A stretch of DNA of 64,000 nt from the NCBI RefSeq assembly GCF_900100205.1, contig NZ_FNEQ01000001.1:558001-622000 (forward strand), given 5' to 3'. Source of the stretch: Duganella sp. OV510 (lineage in GTDB: Bacteria > Pseudomonadota > Gammaproteobacteria > Burkholderiales > Burkholderiaceae_D). Under the pieces are notes generated by a model that did not search any database, was not told the origin of the DNA, and saw nothing but the letters and a program-made list of their open reading frames with translations. Positions 18,172-26,445 of the stretch are shown here, piece by piece (the first letter of the stretch is position 1; every line of letters begins with the position of its first letter). A program made the position numbers and the translations under genes.

Positions 18172-19602
18172 CTAGCTGTTGGAAAATCCCTCAACATTGC
18201 TGGTGCTGATGGCTTTCTCCCGCACGGACTGCACCCGCACTCCACTCAACGCCACATCCCTGACCGGCATACCGGGATCTCCCTGAATGCGGCAGACAAA
18301 CCGCGCCTCGCCAACCCGCACATTACTGACATGCAGGCCTTCGATCGGCGTCAGCCTGCGCTCGTAAGTCGGCACAAGATTGCGCCACTGGTACAGCACA
18401 TCCGTCTCCACGCACAGCGGCCCACCAGCGATCTTCGTGGCGGTGACATTGCGCATGTGGATGTTGCGCACATAACCGCCGCGCCGCTCGTTGGTCTTCA
18501 CGTACAGGATGTTGTTGATCTCGACCAGCGTTGTACCCTTGACCGGGCCATCGGCATCGCCGCGATCGAAGTGACAATTATCGACCAGGATATTTTCCAC
18601 GCCACCCGACAGCTCGCTGCCGATCGCCAGCAACTGATGGCCGTTCTTGATACGGCAGTTGCGGATCACGATATTCTTTGCCGGTGAAGCCAACCGCCAG
18701 CCGTCGAACTCCCGGCCCGACTTGACGGAGATCGCATCGTCGCCCTGATCGAAAACACAGTCTTCGATCAGAACGTTCTGGCTCATTTCCGGATCGACGC
18801 CGTCATTGTTATGTCCATGCGCGCGAATGTCGACGCGGCGTATCACAACATCCTGGCACATATATGGATGGACGGTCCAGAACGGACTGTCACGTATGCT
18901 GATATCTTCGACCAGCACATTGCGGCAGCGGTTGAACTGCACGAAGTGTGGACGCAAGTGTGCTTCGCCTTGCGCCATCTGGCGCTCGCTGACCGGCACA
19001 TTGCGTACGGCGTACTGGTACAGCGTCACCAGCGCATCCATATGCGGCTTGGGGCGTGCGTACCAGAGGCGCCAGACATCGAGTGTAGCCTGCAGCGTGC
19101 CTTTGCCGCTCAGCGCCACGTTGTCGCAGTCGTAGGCATATAGCAGCGGCGAGTAGTTATAGCATTCGATGCCCTCCCAAGACGTCGGCACCGCTGGCAG
19201 GTAGTCTTCCGGCTGCCCGGAGAACAGCAGCACGGCGCCTTCCTCAACATGCAGGTCAACGTTACTCTTAAGGTGGACCGCCCCGGTAAGCCAAGTACCG
19301 CGAGGGACCAGCACCCGACCGCCGCCCGCAGCGTTGGCGGCGCTGATCGCCACAGCGATGGCCTTCGTCGTCGCAGCCTTGTCGCCGGCGACCGCACCGT
19401 AGCTGGTGATGCTGAAGCGCGGCGCCTCCGAAAAATTGGGAACGCGGACAGGTGGCATGTCAAACGGCGCGCTCACCCGGATGGTTTCGAGGGCGAGACG
19501 TGACTCCGGCACGGCCGCCTTGGCATACAACGGCAATGCTGGCAGCAGAGTAGCGGCGCGCAGCAGCGTGCGGCGCTGTTTGTTCAGCGGGCGGCTCATC
19601 AT
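18172..19602 (-). CDS. GH28 family pectinase (polygalacturonase-like)
   Basis: Right-handed parallel beta-helix glycosidase of 476 residues, acting on homogalacturonan or rhamnogalacturonan. A twin-arginine-like signal (QRRTLLRAATLLPALPLYAKA) begins it. The GH28 signature is present: ISSYGAV-like N-terminus (FSITSYGAVAGDKAATTKAI), NNDGVDPEMSQNVLIEDC for the first aspartate, and GDDAISVKSG for the Asp pair. The usual GHG loop is changed to NGHQLLAIGSELSGG, keeping the histidine. It is the last gene of a three-gene operon after GH106 and GH105, and its ATG overlaps the GH105 stop by four bases. The operon context with a rhamnosidase suggests a rhamnogalacturonan-related GH28 rather than a plain polygalacturonase; this is an inference. 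Confidence 0.88.
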   Translation of the reverse strand: MMSRPLNKQRRTLLRAATLLPALPLYAKAAVPESRLALETIRVSAPFDMPPVRVPNFSEAPRFSITSYGAVAGDKAATTKAIAVAISAANAAGGGRVLVPRGTWLTGAVHLKSNVDLHVEEGAVLLFSGQPEDYLPAVPTSWEGIECYNYSPLLYAYDCDNVALSGKGTLQATLDVWRLWYARPKPHMDALVTLYQYAVRNVPVSERQMAQGEAHLRPHFVQFNRCRNVLVEDISIRDSPFWTVHPYMCQDVVIRRVDIRAHGHNNDGVDPEMSQNVLIEDCVFDQGDDAISVKSGREFDGWRLASPAKNIVIRNCRIKNGHQLLAIGSELSGGVENILVDNCHFDRGDADGPVKGTTLVEINNILYVKTNERRGGYVRNIHMRNVTATKIAGGPLCVETDVLYQWRNLVPTYERRLTPIEGLHVSNVRVGEARFVCRIQGDPGMPVRDVALSGVRVQSVREKAISTSNVEGFSNS

Positions 19603-20789
19603 GACTGCGGCTTTGCCATCTTCTTCAACTCCGATGCCGCCAGCAGGAAGCCGCCCACGCCGTAGTTAAAACTCGATGTCGGACGATAGAACGCGGGTTC
19701 GGCGCCGGTTTGCTGGATGCCGCCCAGACGCCCGTCCGCGTAGATATTCGTCAGCAGTCCGGCCCAGGCCCGCTCGATCACCGGACGATACACCTTGGCG
19801 TCCAGATAGCCCTTGTTGACGCCATACGCCATGCCATACACGAACAGCGCGGCGCCGGAGGTTTCCGGCAATGGATAGGTAGCAGGGTCAAGCAAGCCGG
19901 CGTGCCATTGGCCGTCCGGTCCCTGGATCTGGGCGATACGGGCAGCCATCTGTTGCAGTTGCTCGATGTAGAACGGCCGTTGCGGATCGTCCGCAGGAAT
20001 GTAGTCCAGCGTGCGCGCCAGCCCACCCATCACCCAGCCTTCGCCGCGCGACCAGAAAATCTTCTTGCCGTTCGCTTCGCGCTTGCTCTTGTAGCTGGCG
20101 TCGCGTGCGTACAGGTGCTCTTCCTTGTCGTAGAGCAGATCGTAGGTCTGGCGCCATTGGGTGTGCACGTAGTCCAGGTATTTGCGTTCGCCGGTGGCCT
20201 TGTACATCTTGACCCACACCGGCGGCGCCATGAACAGCGCGTCGCACCACCACCAAGGCTGGCGCTCATCGCCGGGACGCAGGGTTTTCAGGCTGATCAG
20301 TGTGTCGAGCTGCTCACGCGTGGGCGCGATGCGTTCGGGCGACGGCTGCTGGAAGTACAGTTCAAGATAGGTCTGGGCGATGGCGATATCGTCGGCGTTC
20401 GGATACGGCGTGCGCAGTTTCCATTCAAAGCCATTGGCCATGGCCAGCATGGCGTCGCGGTATTTCGGGTCGCCGGTGGATTCGGAGACGGCCATGAAGC
20501 CGCTGAACAGCACCGCCGAGGTCCATATCTTGTCCAGGTGACGCATGGTGCGCTCCAGCTGCCAGTCAGCGACCTTGCGCATCGCCTTGTCAATCGCCGC
20601 CGGGATCAGTTCCGGCGACAAGCCAGTTGCACGCGACCCGCCATCGGCTGGAGCGTCACCGAAAAAGCGGCTGGTATCCTTGTCGATGATGGCTTGCATC
20701 TCCGGCGTTGGCTGCGGATAGTTCTGCTGCGCGTGGGCCTGGGTGGCGCAAGCCAGCATCAGGGCAAGGTAGATGGTTTTCTTTTTCAT
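19599..20789 (-). CDS. GH105 unsaturated rhamnogalacturonyl hydrolase (YteR-like)
   Basis: Hydrolase of 396 residues with an (alpha/alpha)6 barrel that takes unsaturated galacturonate off rhamnogalacturonan fragments. The signal peptide is MKKKTIYLALMLACATQAHA. Key words are WWCDALFMAPPVWVKMY with the catalytic aspartate, WSRGEGWVMGGLARTLDYIP, and LPETSGAALFVYGMAYGVNKGYL, all typical of YteR/YesR enzymes. The length is close to that of family members. It lies in the middle of the operon: its start overlaps the stop of the GH106 gene (ATGA), and its stop overlaps the GH28 start (ATGA), so the three proteins are translationally coupled. Confidence 0.92.
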   Translation of the reverse strand: MKKKTIYLALMLACATQAHAQQNYPQPTPEMQAIIDKDTSRFFGDAPADGGSRATGLSPELIPAAIDKAMRKVADWQLERTMRHLDKIWTSAVLFSGFMAVSESTGDPKYRDAMLAMANGFEWKLRTPYPNADDIAIAQTYLELYFQQPSPERIAPTREQLDTLISLKTLRPGDERQPWWWCDALFMAPPVWVKMYKATGERKYLDYVHTQWRQTYDLLYDKEEHLYARDASYKSKREANGKKIFWSRGEGWVMGGLARTLDYIPADDPQRPFYIEQLQQMAARIAQIQGPDGQWHAGLLDPATYPLPETSGAALFVYGMAYGVNKGYLDAKVYRPVIERAWAGLLTNIYADGRLGGIQQTGAEPAFYRPTSSFNYGVGGFLLAASELKKMAKPQS

Positions 20790-23548
20790 TGCTTGGTCTC
20801 CGAAAGCAAGCGCACTTGTCCCAGCATGCCCGATGGGCGTGGACTGATCAGGTGCGTATCTTGTGGTACGAAACGTTGGCCGTAGCGGGCCGATAGCAGG
20901 CGGTAGTCTGGACGCTCCTGGCCAGCCAGCAGATTGATCGACAAATTGGCGACTTGTACTTCAATGCGGTTGTCGCCGGGCTTGAGCAGCGTGCTGACAT
21001 CTAGCTGATATGGCGGATGCCAGACAGCGCCGGCGCGTTGGCCGTTGATGTAGACCACGGCGGCCTCGCGGATCGGGCTTTCCAGCATGGCGCGCATGCC
21101 GGCAGGGACTTTGGGCGTACTGTCCAGTGGCGTCCCCTGGCCGAAATCCAGTTTGATGCGCGAGGCTTGCAACTGCCTGGCGTCCAGTGTGATGGTCTTC
21201 GAGTAGATGCCGACGCCGGAGTAATAGCGTGTGGCCGGGTCGTCAGCCCAGGAAGTCAGATGGGCCAGCGTGCGCGGCTGGGCTAATGCGCCGCCGGCGC
21301 CGGGAAAACTGAGCTGCCAGTCGGCGCCCAGGTCCATGAGGGTGGTGGCCGGCGCTGCGGCAGTGCGCCCCGCTTCGGCGCCCGGCTGCTGGGCGGCGGG
21401 AACGCCGCTGTCCGATAGCACCAGTACACGTGATTCGTATGGCGCCAGTGTCAGTTCCAGCGACGGCCTTACCGTGGCTGGTGTTACCGATCCGTCGTGC
21501 GGATTCCACCACGCGGCGTGGGCACGCTTGGCAGCCAGCGTAGCTGTCGTGCGTACTTCGTGATTGCTGGTGTTGGCGATGAAGTAGATGTCGCCATCCG
21601 TCAGCTTGCGCCGTATGAAGCCAACTGCCTCGGCCTGCGACGCGACGTGGAAATCCGCTGCGATCGCCTTGCCGACCGCTGCGCCCAGCGCCGCCTCCGC
21701 CGCCACCATTTGCACGCCCGGCAGCGCAAACAACTGCTCGCTCAACTGGCGCACGCGCCTGGTCTGCGCCGCCGCATCGCGGTAGCCGGGAGCCAGCGAT
21801 GGCTTGCTGCCGACCGCAATCAGCTTGCCACCAGCCTTGACGTGCTTGATCAGCCGCTCCAGTGTATCAACCGACATGCGCTTGGCATGCGGCAGCACGA
21901 TCAGCGGATAGCGCTTGCTACTGTCGCGCAGCGCCTCATCATCGAGAAAATCGACATTGTGGCCGGCATCGAGAATCTGCTCCATCACCACCGGTGTCAC
22001 ATGCTTGTGCATCTCGGCTGACAACGATACCTTGGCCGGTTCGGACTCCGCATACACATCATCATTTGGCAGCAGCAATGCTACATCGTTGGCCGGCTCG
22101 CCCTGGCGCAGCAGATAGCTGGTGCGTTGCAAATACGCGTTCACGTCGGGCATCACGTTCCACCACGGCTGGTGGTTGTTGAACACCGACGCTGCATAGA
22201 ATGAATATCCTGGCTCCTGTACGCCAGGCGGTGTGTACGGCCAGCCGTGGCCGACGAACAGGTTCACGCCTTGCAGCAGCATGCGGTCCGCCTCCACCTT
22301 CATGTCCAGCGGCGTCGCACTGAAGGCGGGAGAATTCAGCCAGGTCCAGGTTTCAGCCGAGATCACATTGCGGCCATACAGATGGCCTGCCGATGTCGCC
22401 AGGCGGGTGAACGAAAACTCGCGGAACTGCGGCCCCTCGCCTTCCGGCAGGGCCACCAGCCGGTTGCTGGACAAGGATACCGCCGGCTCGCCGTAGGTCT
22501 GCGAACGGAAGCGGGTATGGTGGCGCTTCGCCCAGTCATCCACCGGCGTCAGATAGCGTTCGTTGACCAGCTCCGTCTGCGTCAACGCCCAATCACGCCG
22601 TAGCGCGCCGGCATCCGGTCCCTGACCGCTGTAGACCACCGGCAGGTGCGGCTTCAGGTCGTAGCCACGACGGCGCTGGAATTCGGACAGAAAATCGTCG
22701 GTCCAGTCAGTGTTATACACCTCCAGGCTATCGGAAAACACCGCATATGGCGGCTTGTCGCCGAAGGCTTGCAATAAAGGCTCGGCCACCTGCTGCAAGT
22801 GGTGATCAATCGCCGTGCGGCTCAAATGGTCCAGCACAAAACCTTCCGCGCCAAGCGCGGCGCGCTTGACCTGCTGCGCCGTGCGGCTGGCGATATAGAA
22901 CACCAGCACACGCTCGCCATCGGCGGTTGCGACCTGCGCACGACCATTCGCCAGTGTCGGCTCGATGAGCACCAACCGCGTCGCATCGAACTGCTTGTCG
23001 TTGCCCGCACCAACAAAGGCAGCCACCAGCTTCTCACCGCTGCCAATCGACGGCACAGCGACCGAATCGGCTCCCGCAGGCAGCGTCACGGGGGCCACAC
23101 GCAGGCGCGATGCAGCCTCCGTCACCGGCACATGCGGCCCGCCGTAGGGCCAGCCGCTGGCCAGCGTCATGTCGACGCGCAGATTGTTCTCGTGCGCTTT
23201 CTGGTTGACGAAGCTGACCGCATCCAGAAAATCCGCCGACAGATAAGGTAGATTGCGGATGCCGCGCGCCGGATCGTCGAGTTCCATCGGATACACAGGC
23301 TGGATCTCGAAACCGCCAAAGCCGCCCTGCTTCATGGCAAGCATTTCGCGCTCCAGCTGCGGCTTGACCACCGCCGGGCCAAACCACCACCAGCGCACCA
23401 TCGGCCGCGCATCGGCCGGCGGAGCCGCCAAGTGACGCTGCACGTCTGCCACGGTGGAGAAACGATGAGAATCGCCGGCATCGCCGGGCGGCTCGGCTTG
23501 GGCGCGCGCCACCGCGCAAATCAACAGGCACAGAATACGTTTTTTCAT
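20786..23548 (-). CDS. GH106 alpha-L-rhamnosidase-like enzyme
   Basis: Exported glycosidase of 920 residues expected to remove terminal L-rhamnose from rhamnogalacturonan-derived oligomers. The signal peptide is MKKRILCLLICAVARAQA. The N-terminal barrel has the GH106 pattern RPMVRWWWFGPAV, MKQGGFGGFEIQPVYPM and TLASGWPYGGPHVP. The C-terminal beta-sandwich domains end in DNRIEVQVANLSINLLAG, a carbohydrate-binding-type fold. The ATG at 23548 starts a clear signal peptide; an in-frame TTG at 23584 is less likely. The released rhamnose fits the rhaI and rhaD genes 1.6 kb away, and the upstream region shares a 93-bp block with rhaD. First gene of the GH106-GH105-GH28 operon. Confidence 0.88.
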   Translation of the reverse strand: MKKRILCLLICAVARAQAEPPGDAGDSHRFSTVADVQRHLAAPPADARPMVRWWWFGPAVVKPQLEREMLAMKQGGFGGFEIQPVYPMELDDPARGIRNLPYLSADFLDAVSFVNQKAHENNLRVDMTLASGWPYGGPHVPVTEAASRLRVAPVTLPAGADSVAVPSIGSGEKLVAAFVGAGNDKQFDATRLVLIEPTLANGRAQVATADGERVLVFYIASRTAQQVKRAALGAEGFVLDHLSRTAIDHHLQQVAEPLLQAFGDKPPYAVFSDSLEVYNTDWTDDFLSEFQRRRGYDLKPHLPVVYSGQGPDAGALRRDWALTQTELVNERYLTPVDDWAKRHHTRFRSQTYGEPAVSLSSNRLVALPEGEGPQFREFSFTRLATSAGHLYGRNVISAETWTWLNSPAFSATPLDMKVEADRMLLQGVNLFVGHGWPYTPPGVQEPGYSFYAASVFNNHQPWWNVMPDVNAYLQRTSYLLRQGEPANDVALLLPNDDVYAESEPAKVSLSAEMHKHVTPVVMEQILDAGHNVDFLDDEALRDSSKRYPLIVLPHAKRMSVDTLERLIKHVKAGGKLIAVGSKPSLAPGYRDAAAQTRRVRQLSEQLFALPGVQMVAAEAALGAAVGKAIAADFHVASQAEAVGFIRRKLTDGDIYFIANTSNHEVRTTATLAAKRAHAAWWNPHDGSVTPATVRPSLELTLAPYESRVLVLSDSGVPAAQQPGAEAGRTAAAPATTLMDLGADWQLSFPGAGGALAQPRTLAHLTSWADDPATRYYSGVGIYSKTITLDARQLQASRIKLDFGQGTPLDSTPKVPAGMRAMLESPIREAAVVYINGQRAGAVWHPPYQLDVSTLLKPGDNRIEVQVANLSINLLAGQERPDYRLLSARYGQRFVPQDTHLISPRPSGMLGQVRLLSETKQ

Positions 23549-23553
23549 CCAGC

Positions 23554-23646
23554 CAGTAGAAATCAGCGAGCTACCGCATGTCAATCACGTAACAATCAAC
23601 ATCATGAGCAATAAGCGAATAATCACCGCCCTGATCGACGTATCAT
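23554..23646 (-). promoter_or_regulatory. Upstream control block of the GH106 operon, shared with rhaD
   Basis: This 93-bp stretch aligns without gaps to 28597-28689, with about 65 identities by eye. Conserved words, plus strand, are CAGTAGAAATCAGC, TGTCAATC, AAC-ATCAA, ATCATGA, AATAATCAC, CTGAT and ATCAT. On the coding strand a TTGACA (rc of 23579-23584) lies 17 bases from TTCTAC, a possible -35/-10 pair. If that pair is used, the transcript starts almost at the ATG at 23548. The upstream half likely holds the operator. Confidence 0.7.
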
Positions 23647-23787
23647 GATCGCCCATGCGGCCGGCAGCTGCGGCATCGTCGCTCGGACCAGGCCCAAGCC
23701 AATTGCTCACACAGTTGATCGGCTAGCACTTGCATTGCTGGACGGACTGGCAGCATTATTTCCGCTGACTCTTGCACAGGAAAGTAC

Positions 23788-25086
23788 ATGACTGCTCAAT
23801 ATACCCGCCGCCGCTTCACCAAGACCTTGCTGGCCTCCACGCTTGCCGTCGCTGCCAGCCAGTCTGGCGCACAAAGCGCCAATCGCAAGCCTATTACCGA
23901 ATTCGGCGCGGTCGCCGATGGCAAGACGGTTAATACCAGGGCCATTCAGGCTGCGATCGATCAATTGGCTGTACAAGGTGGCGGCACGGTGGTCGTGCCA
24001 GCGGGCCGGTTTGTCAGCGGTGCGCTGTTCCTCAAGCCGCAGGTGCACCTGCACCTCGAACAAGGAGCGGTGCTGGAATGTTCGACCGACATGGCGAACT
24101 TCCCGCCGCGCCGCACCCGCATCGAGGGGCACTTCGAGGACAAGTTCACGCCGGCCCTTATCAATGCCAGCGGTTGCAACGGGCTGCGCATCACCGGCGA
24201 AGGCACGCTGGATGGTGCCGGCCGGCCAATCTGGGATTTGTTCTGGAAGCTGCGTAATGCAGCCAAGGACCCGCACAACTTTCCTAACCTGGGCTTGCCG
24301 CGTGCGCGCCTGGCACTGATCGACAGTTCACGCGATGTGCTGGTGGAAGGTGTGACTTTCAAGGATTCGCAATTCTGGAACCTGCATATCTATAACTGCC
24401 AGGAAGTCACTGTGCGCAAGGCGCGCTTTGTCGTCCCCGATGATTACAAGCAGGCGCCAAGCACCGATGGCATAGATCTGGACAGCTGCCAGCGTGTGAC
24501 GATCGATGGCTGCTATTTCTCCGTGACCGATGACTGCATCGCTGCCAAGGGTTCGAAAGGACCGCTTGCACTGGAAGATCGCAGCAGCCCACCGGTCGAG
24601 CATATCCGCGTGCGCAACTGCGTGTTCAAACGTGGCCACAGTGTGCTGACGTTGGGCAGTGAGGCAACCATCGTGCGTGATGTGGTGATCGAGGATTGCG
24701 AGGTGGGCGATGTGCGTGTGGCGCATTTGAAGTTGCGGTCGGACACGCCGCAGCACTATGAGGATATCCATTACCGCAATATCAAGCTGACCGGTTCCAG
24801 CGTGTCCATCCTGGACATCATTCCATGGTCGCAGTACAAGAACCTGCAAGGCCAGAAGCCGCCACAGTCCACTGTCCGCAATATCACGTTCACTGCTTTC
24901 AGCGGCAGTGCGGGCACGCTGGGGAATATCGCGCCCAATCCGGGCCAGACGACGATGAGTGACATTCAGCTGAAAGACTTCAACGTCAGCCTGCGCGATG
25001 GACAGCTGCGTGCCGCCGGTGTGAACAATCTTAAGCTCGACAACGTGATCGTCAACGGCAAGCCTTACACTGCGGTCACGTCCTGA
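23788..25086 (+). CDS. GH28 family pectinase, second copy
   Basis: Parallel beta-helix glycosidase of 432 residues. A twin-arginine signal (TRRRFTKTLLASTLAVAASQSGAQS) begins it, followed by the usual FGAVADGKTVNTRAIQAAID. Catalytic words are STDGIDLDSCQRVTIDGC, VTDDCIAAKGSKG and KRGHSVLTLGSE; the first two hold the expected aspartates, and the GHG loop reads GHS. It differs clearly from the GH28 at 18172-19602, so the two probably attack different bonds of pectin. It is transcribed alone, away from the GH106 operon, from a promoter in the 23649-23787 gap. The rhaI gene converges on it with a 42-bp GC-rich gap. Confidence 0.88.
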   Translation: MTAQYTRRRFTKTLLASTLAVAASQSGAQSANRKPITEFGAVADGKTVNTRAIQAAIDQLAVQGGGTVVVPAGRFVSGALFLKPQVHLHLEQGAVLECSTDMANFPPRRTRIEGHFEDKFTPALINASGCNGLRITGEGTLDGAGRPIWDLFWKLRNAAKDPHNFPNLGLPRARLALIDSSRDVLVEGVTFKDSQFWNLHIYNCQEVTVRKARFVVPDDYKQAPSTDGIDLDSCQRVTIDGCYFSVTDDCIAAKGSKGPLALEDRSSPPVEHIRVRNCVFKRGHSVLTLGSEATIVRDVVIEDCEVGDVRVAHLKLRSDTPQHYEDIHYRNIKLTGSSVSILDIIPWSQYKNLQGQKPPQSTVRNITFTAFSGSAGTLGNIAPNPGQTTMSDIQLKDFNVSLRDGQLRAAGVNNLKLDNVIVNGKPYTAVTS

Positions 25087-25128
25087 TACGACCGGGCCGG
25101 CGCGGGTGCGCGCGTCGGCCGGCGGTAA

Positions 25129-26424
25129 TCAGACGATGCCGCTGCTGCTGGCACCGGGCTTGACCGGGCGATCAACAGCCACCTTCTCACGATAGCCCGC
25201 GCGGCGATAGGCGGCCACTGGATCAACCGCGCCACCGGAGCGCTGGCGCGCCATCGCCAGGATAGGACTGACATCGGTGCGGAATGCATGTTTGAGCGTC
25301 TGCGCCGCCTGCAGCACATCATTCCCCTCCTGGAAACCGCGCAGCGCCACACGGTCCACCAGCGCCGCCTGGACGAATGCTCGCTGCACTTCCACCGCGC
25401 TGTTCATCAGGCTTTCGATCGGATCGGTGACATTGTGCGACTGGTCCAGCATATTGGCGGTCTTGAACGACGCGCCTTCGCGCTGTGCGGCATCAGCCAG
25501 CTCATTAAACACCAGGAACAGCTGGAAGGGATTGATCGAACCGGAATCCAGATCGTCGTCACCGTACTTGCTGTCGTTGAAGTGGAAACCACCCAGCTTG
25601 CCAAACTGCGCCAGCCGCGCGACGATCATCTCGATATTGGTGTTGGGCGCGTGGTGGCCCAGGTCGACCAGGCATTTGGCCTTTGGCCCAAGTTCCTGCG
25701 CACAGGCGAAACTGGTGCCCCAGTCGGCGATGGTGGTGGCATAGAACGCCGGTTCAAACAGCTTGTGTTCGATGTAGACGTTCCAGTCGTCCGGCAGCGC
25801 CGCATAAATCGAGCGCATGCTGTCCAGGTAGCGCTCCAGCGAGCCGCGCAGATTATTCTGGCCGGGGAAGTTGGCGCCATCGCCTATCCACACGGTCAAT
25901 CCCTTCGAACCGAGCGCGCGACCCAGCTCGATACATTCGACATTGTGCGCCACCGCCTGCTCGCGCGCGGCGGCGTTCTGCGCGGTCAGGCTGCCGTACT
26001 TGTAGGTATGTGCCTGCCCCGCCTGATCCTGGAAGGTGTTCGAGTTGACCAGGTCGAAATACAGATTGTAGCCATGAGCTTTTTCCCGTAATTCGGCGGT
26101 ATCGCTGATCTTATCCCATGGGAAGTGCAGCGACACGCCAGGCGTGGCCTGCGTCAGTTGATGGATGACCGCGCAGTCATCCAGCTTTTCGAAGACATTG
26201 CGCGGCTCGCCCTTGCCGGGAAAACGCGCGAAACGCGTGCCGCCGGTGCCCGCACCCCAGCTGGGCAGGGCCACCGCAAATTGCTGCGCCAGCGCGGTCA
26301 GCGTTTCGATATCGACGCCACGACGCGACAGCATGCCTCCCAGTGCGTCGTAATCGGCATGCAGATTGGCTTGCAGGCTGGCGTTATGTTCTTCCACCAG
26401 GGTTTGATTGATGAGCGTACCCAT
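25129..26424 (-). CDS. rhaI: L-rhamnose isomerase, RhaI (Pseudomonas/Rhizobium) type
   Basis: Cytoplasmic isomerase of 431 residues that turns L-rhamnose into L-rhamnulose. The fold is a TIM barrel with metal-binding residues in words such as KAKCLVDLGHHAPNTNIE and LGGFHFNDSKYGDDDLDSG, and it has the length of the TIGR02629 group rather than of the RhaA of enterobacteria. A good ribosome site, GAGGAGA, precedes the ATG. The gene follows the rhaD fusion gene on the same strand with a gap of 21 bases, so they form one operon. No kinase gene sits between or beside them. Confidence 0.93.
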   Translation of the reverse strand: MGTLINQTLVEEHNASLQANLHADYDALGGMLSRRGVDIETLTALAQQFAVALPSWGAGTGGTRFARFPGKGEPRNVFEKLDDCAVIHQLTQATPGVSLHFPWDKISDTAELREKAHGYNLYFDLVNSNTFQDQAGQAHTYKYGSLTAQNAAAREQAVAHNVECIELGRALGSKGLTVWIGDGANFPGQNNLRGSLERYLDSMRSIYAALPDDWNVYIEHKLFEPAFYATTIADWGTSFACAQELGPKAKCLVDLGHHAPNTNIEMIVARLAQFGKLGGFHFNDSKYGDDDLDSGSINPFQLFLVFNELADAAQREGASFKTANMLDQSHNVTDPIESLMNSAVEVQRAFVQAALVDRVALRGFQEGNDVLQAAQTLKHAFRTDVSPILAMARQRSGGAVDPVAAYRRAGYREKVAVDRPVKPGASSSGIV

Positions 26425-26445
26425 ATTGTGTCTCCTCTATTATTT

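Noticed and set aside
25091..25122. Very GC-rich hairpin between GH28 and rhaI
   Set aside because: It has a mismatch and no T-run; it may slow polymerase but is not a typical terminator.
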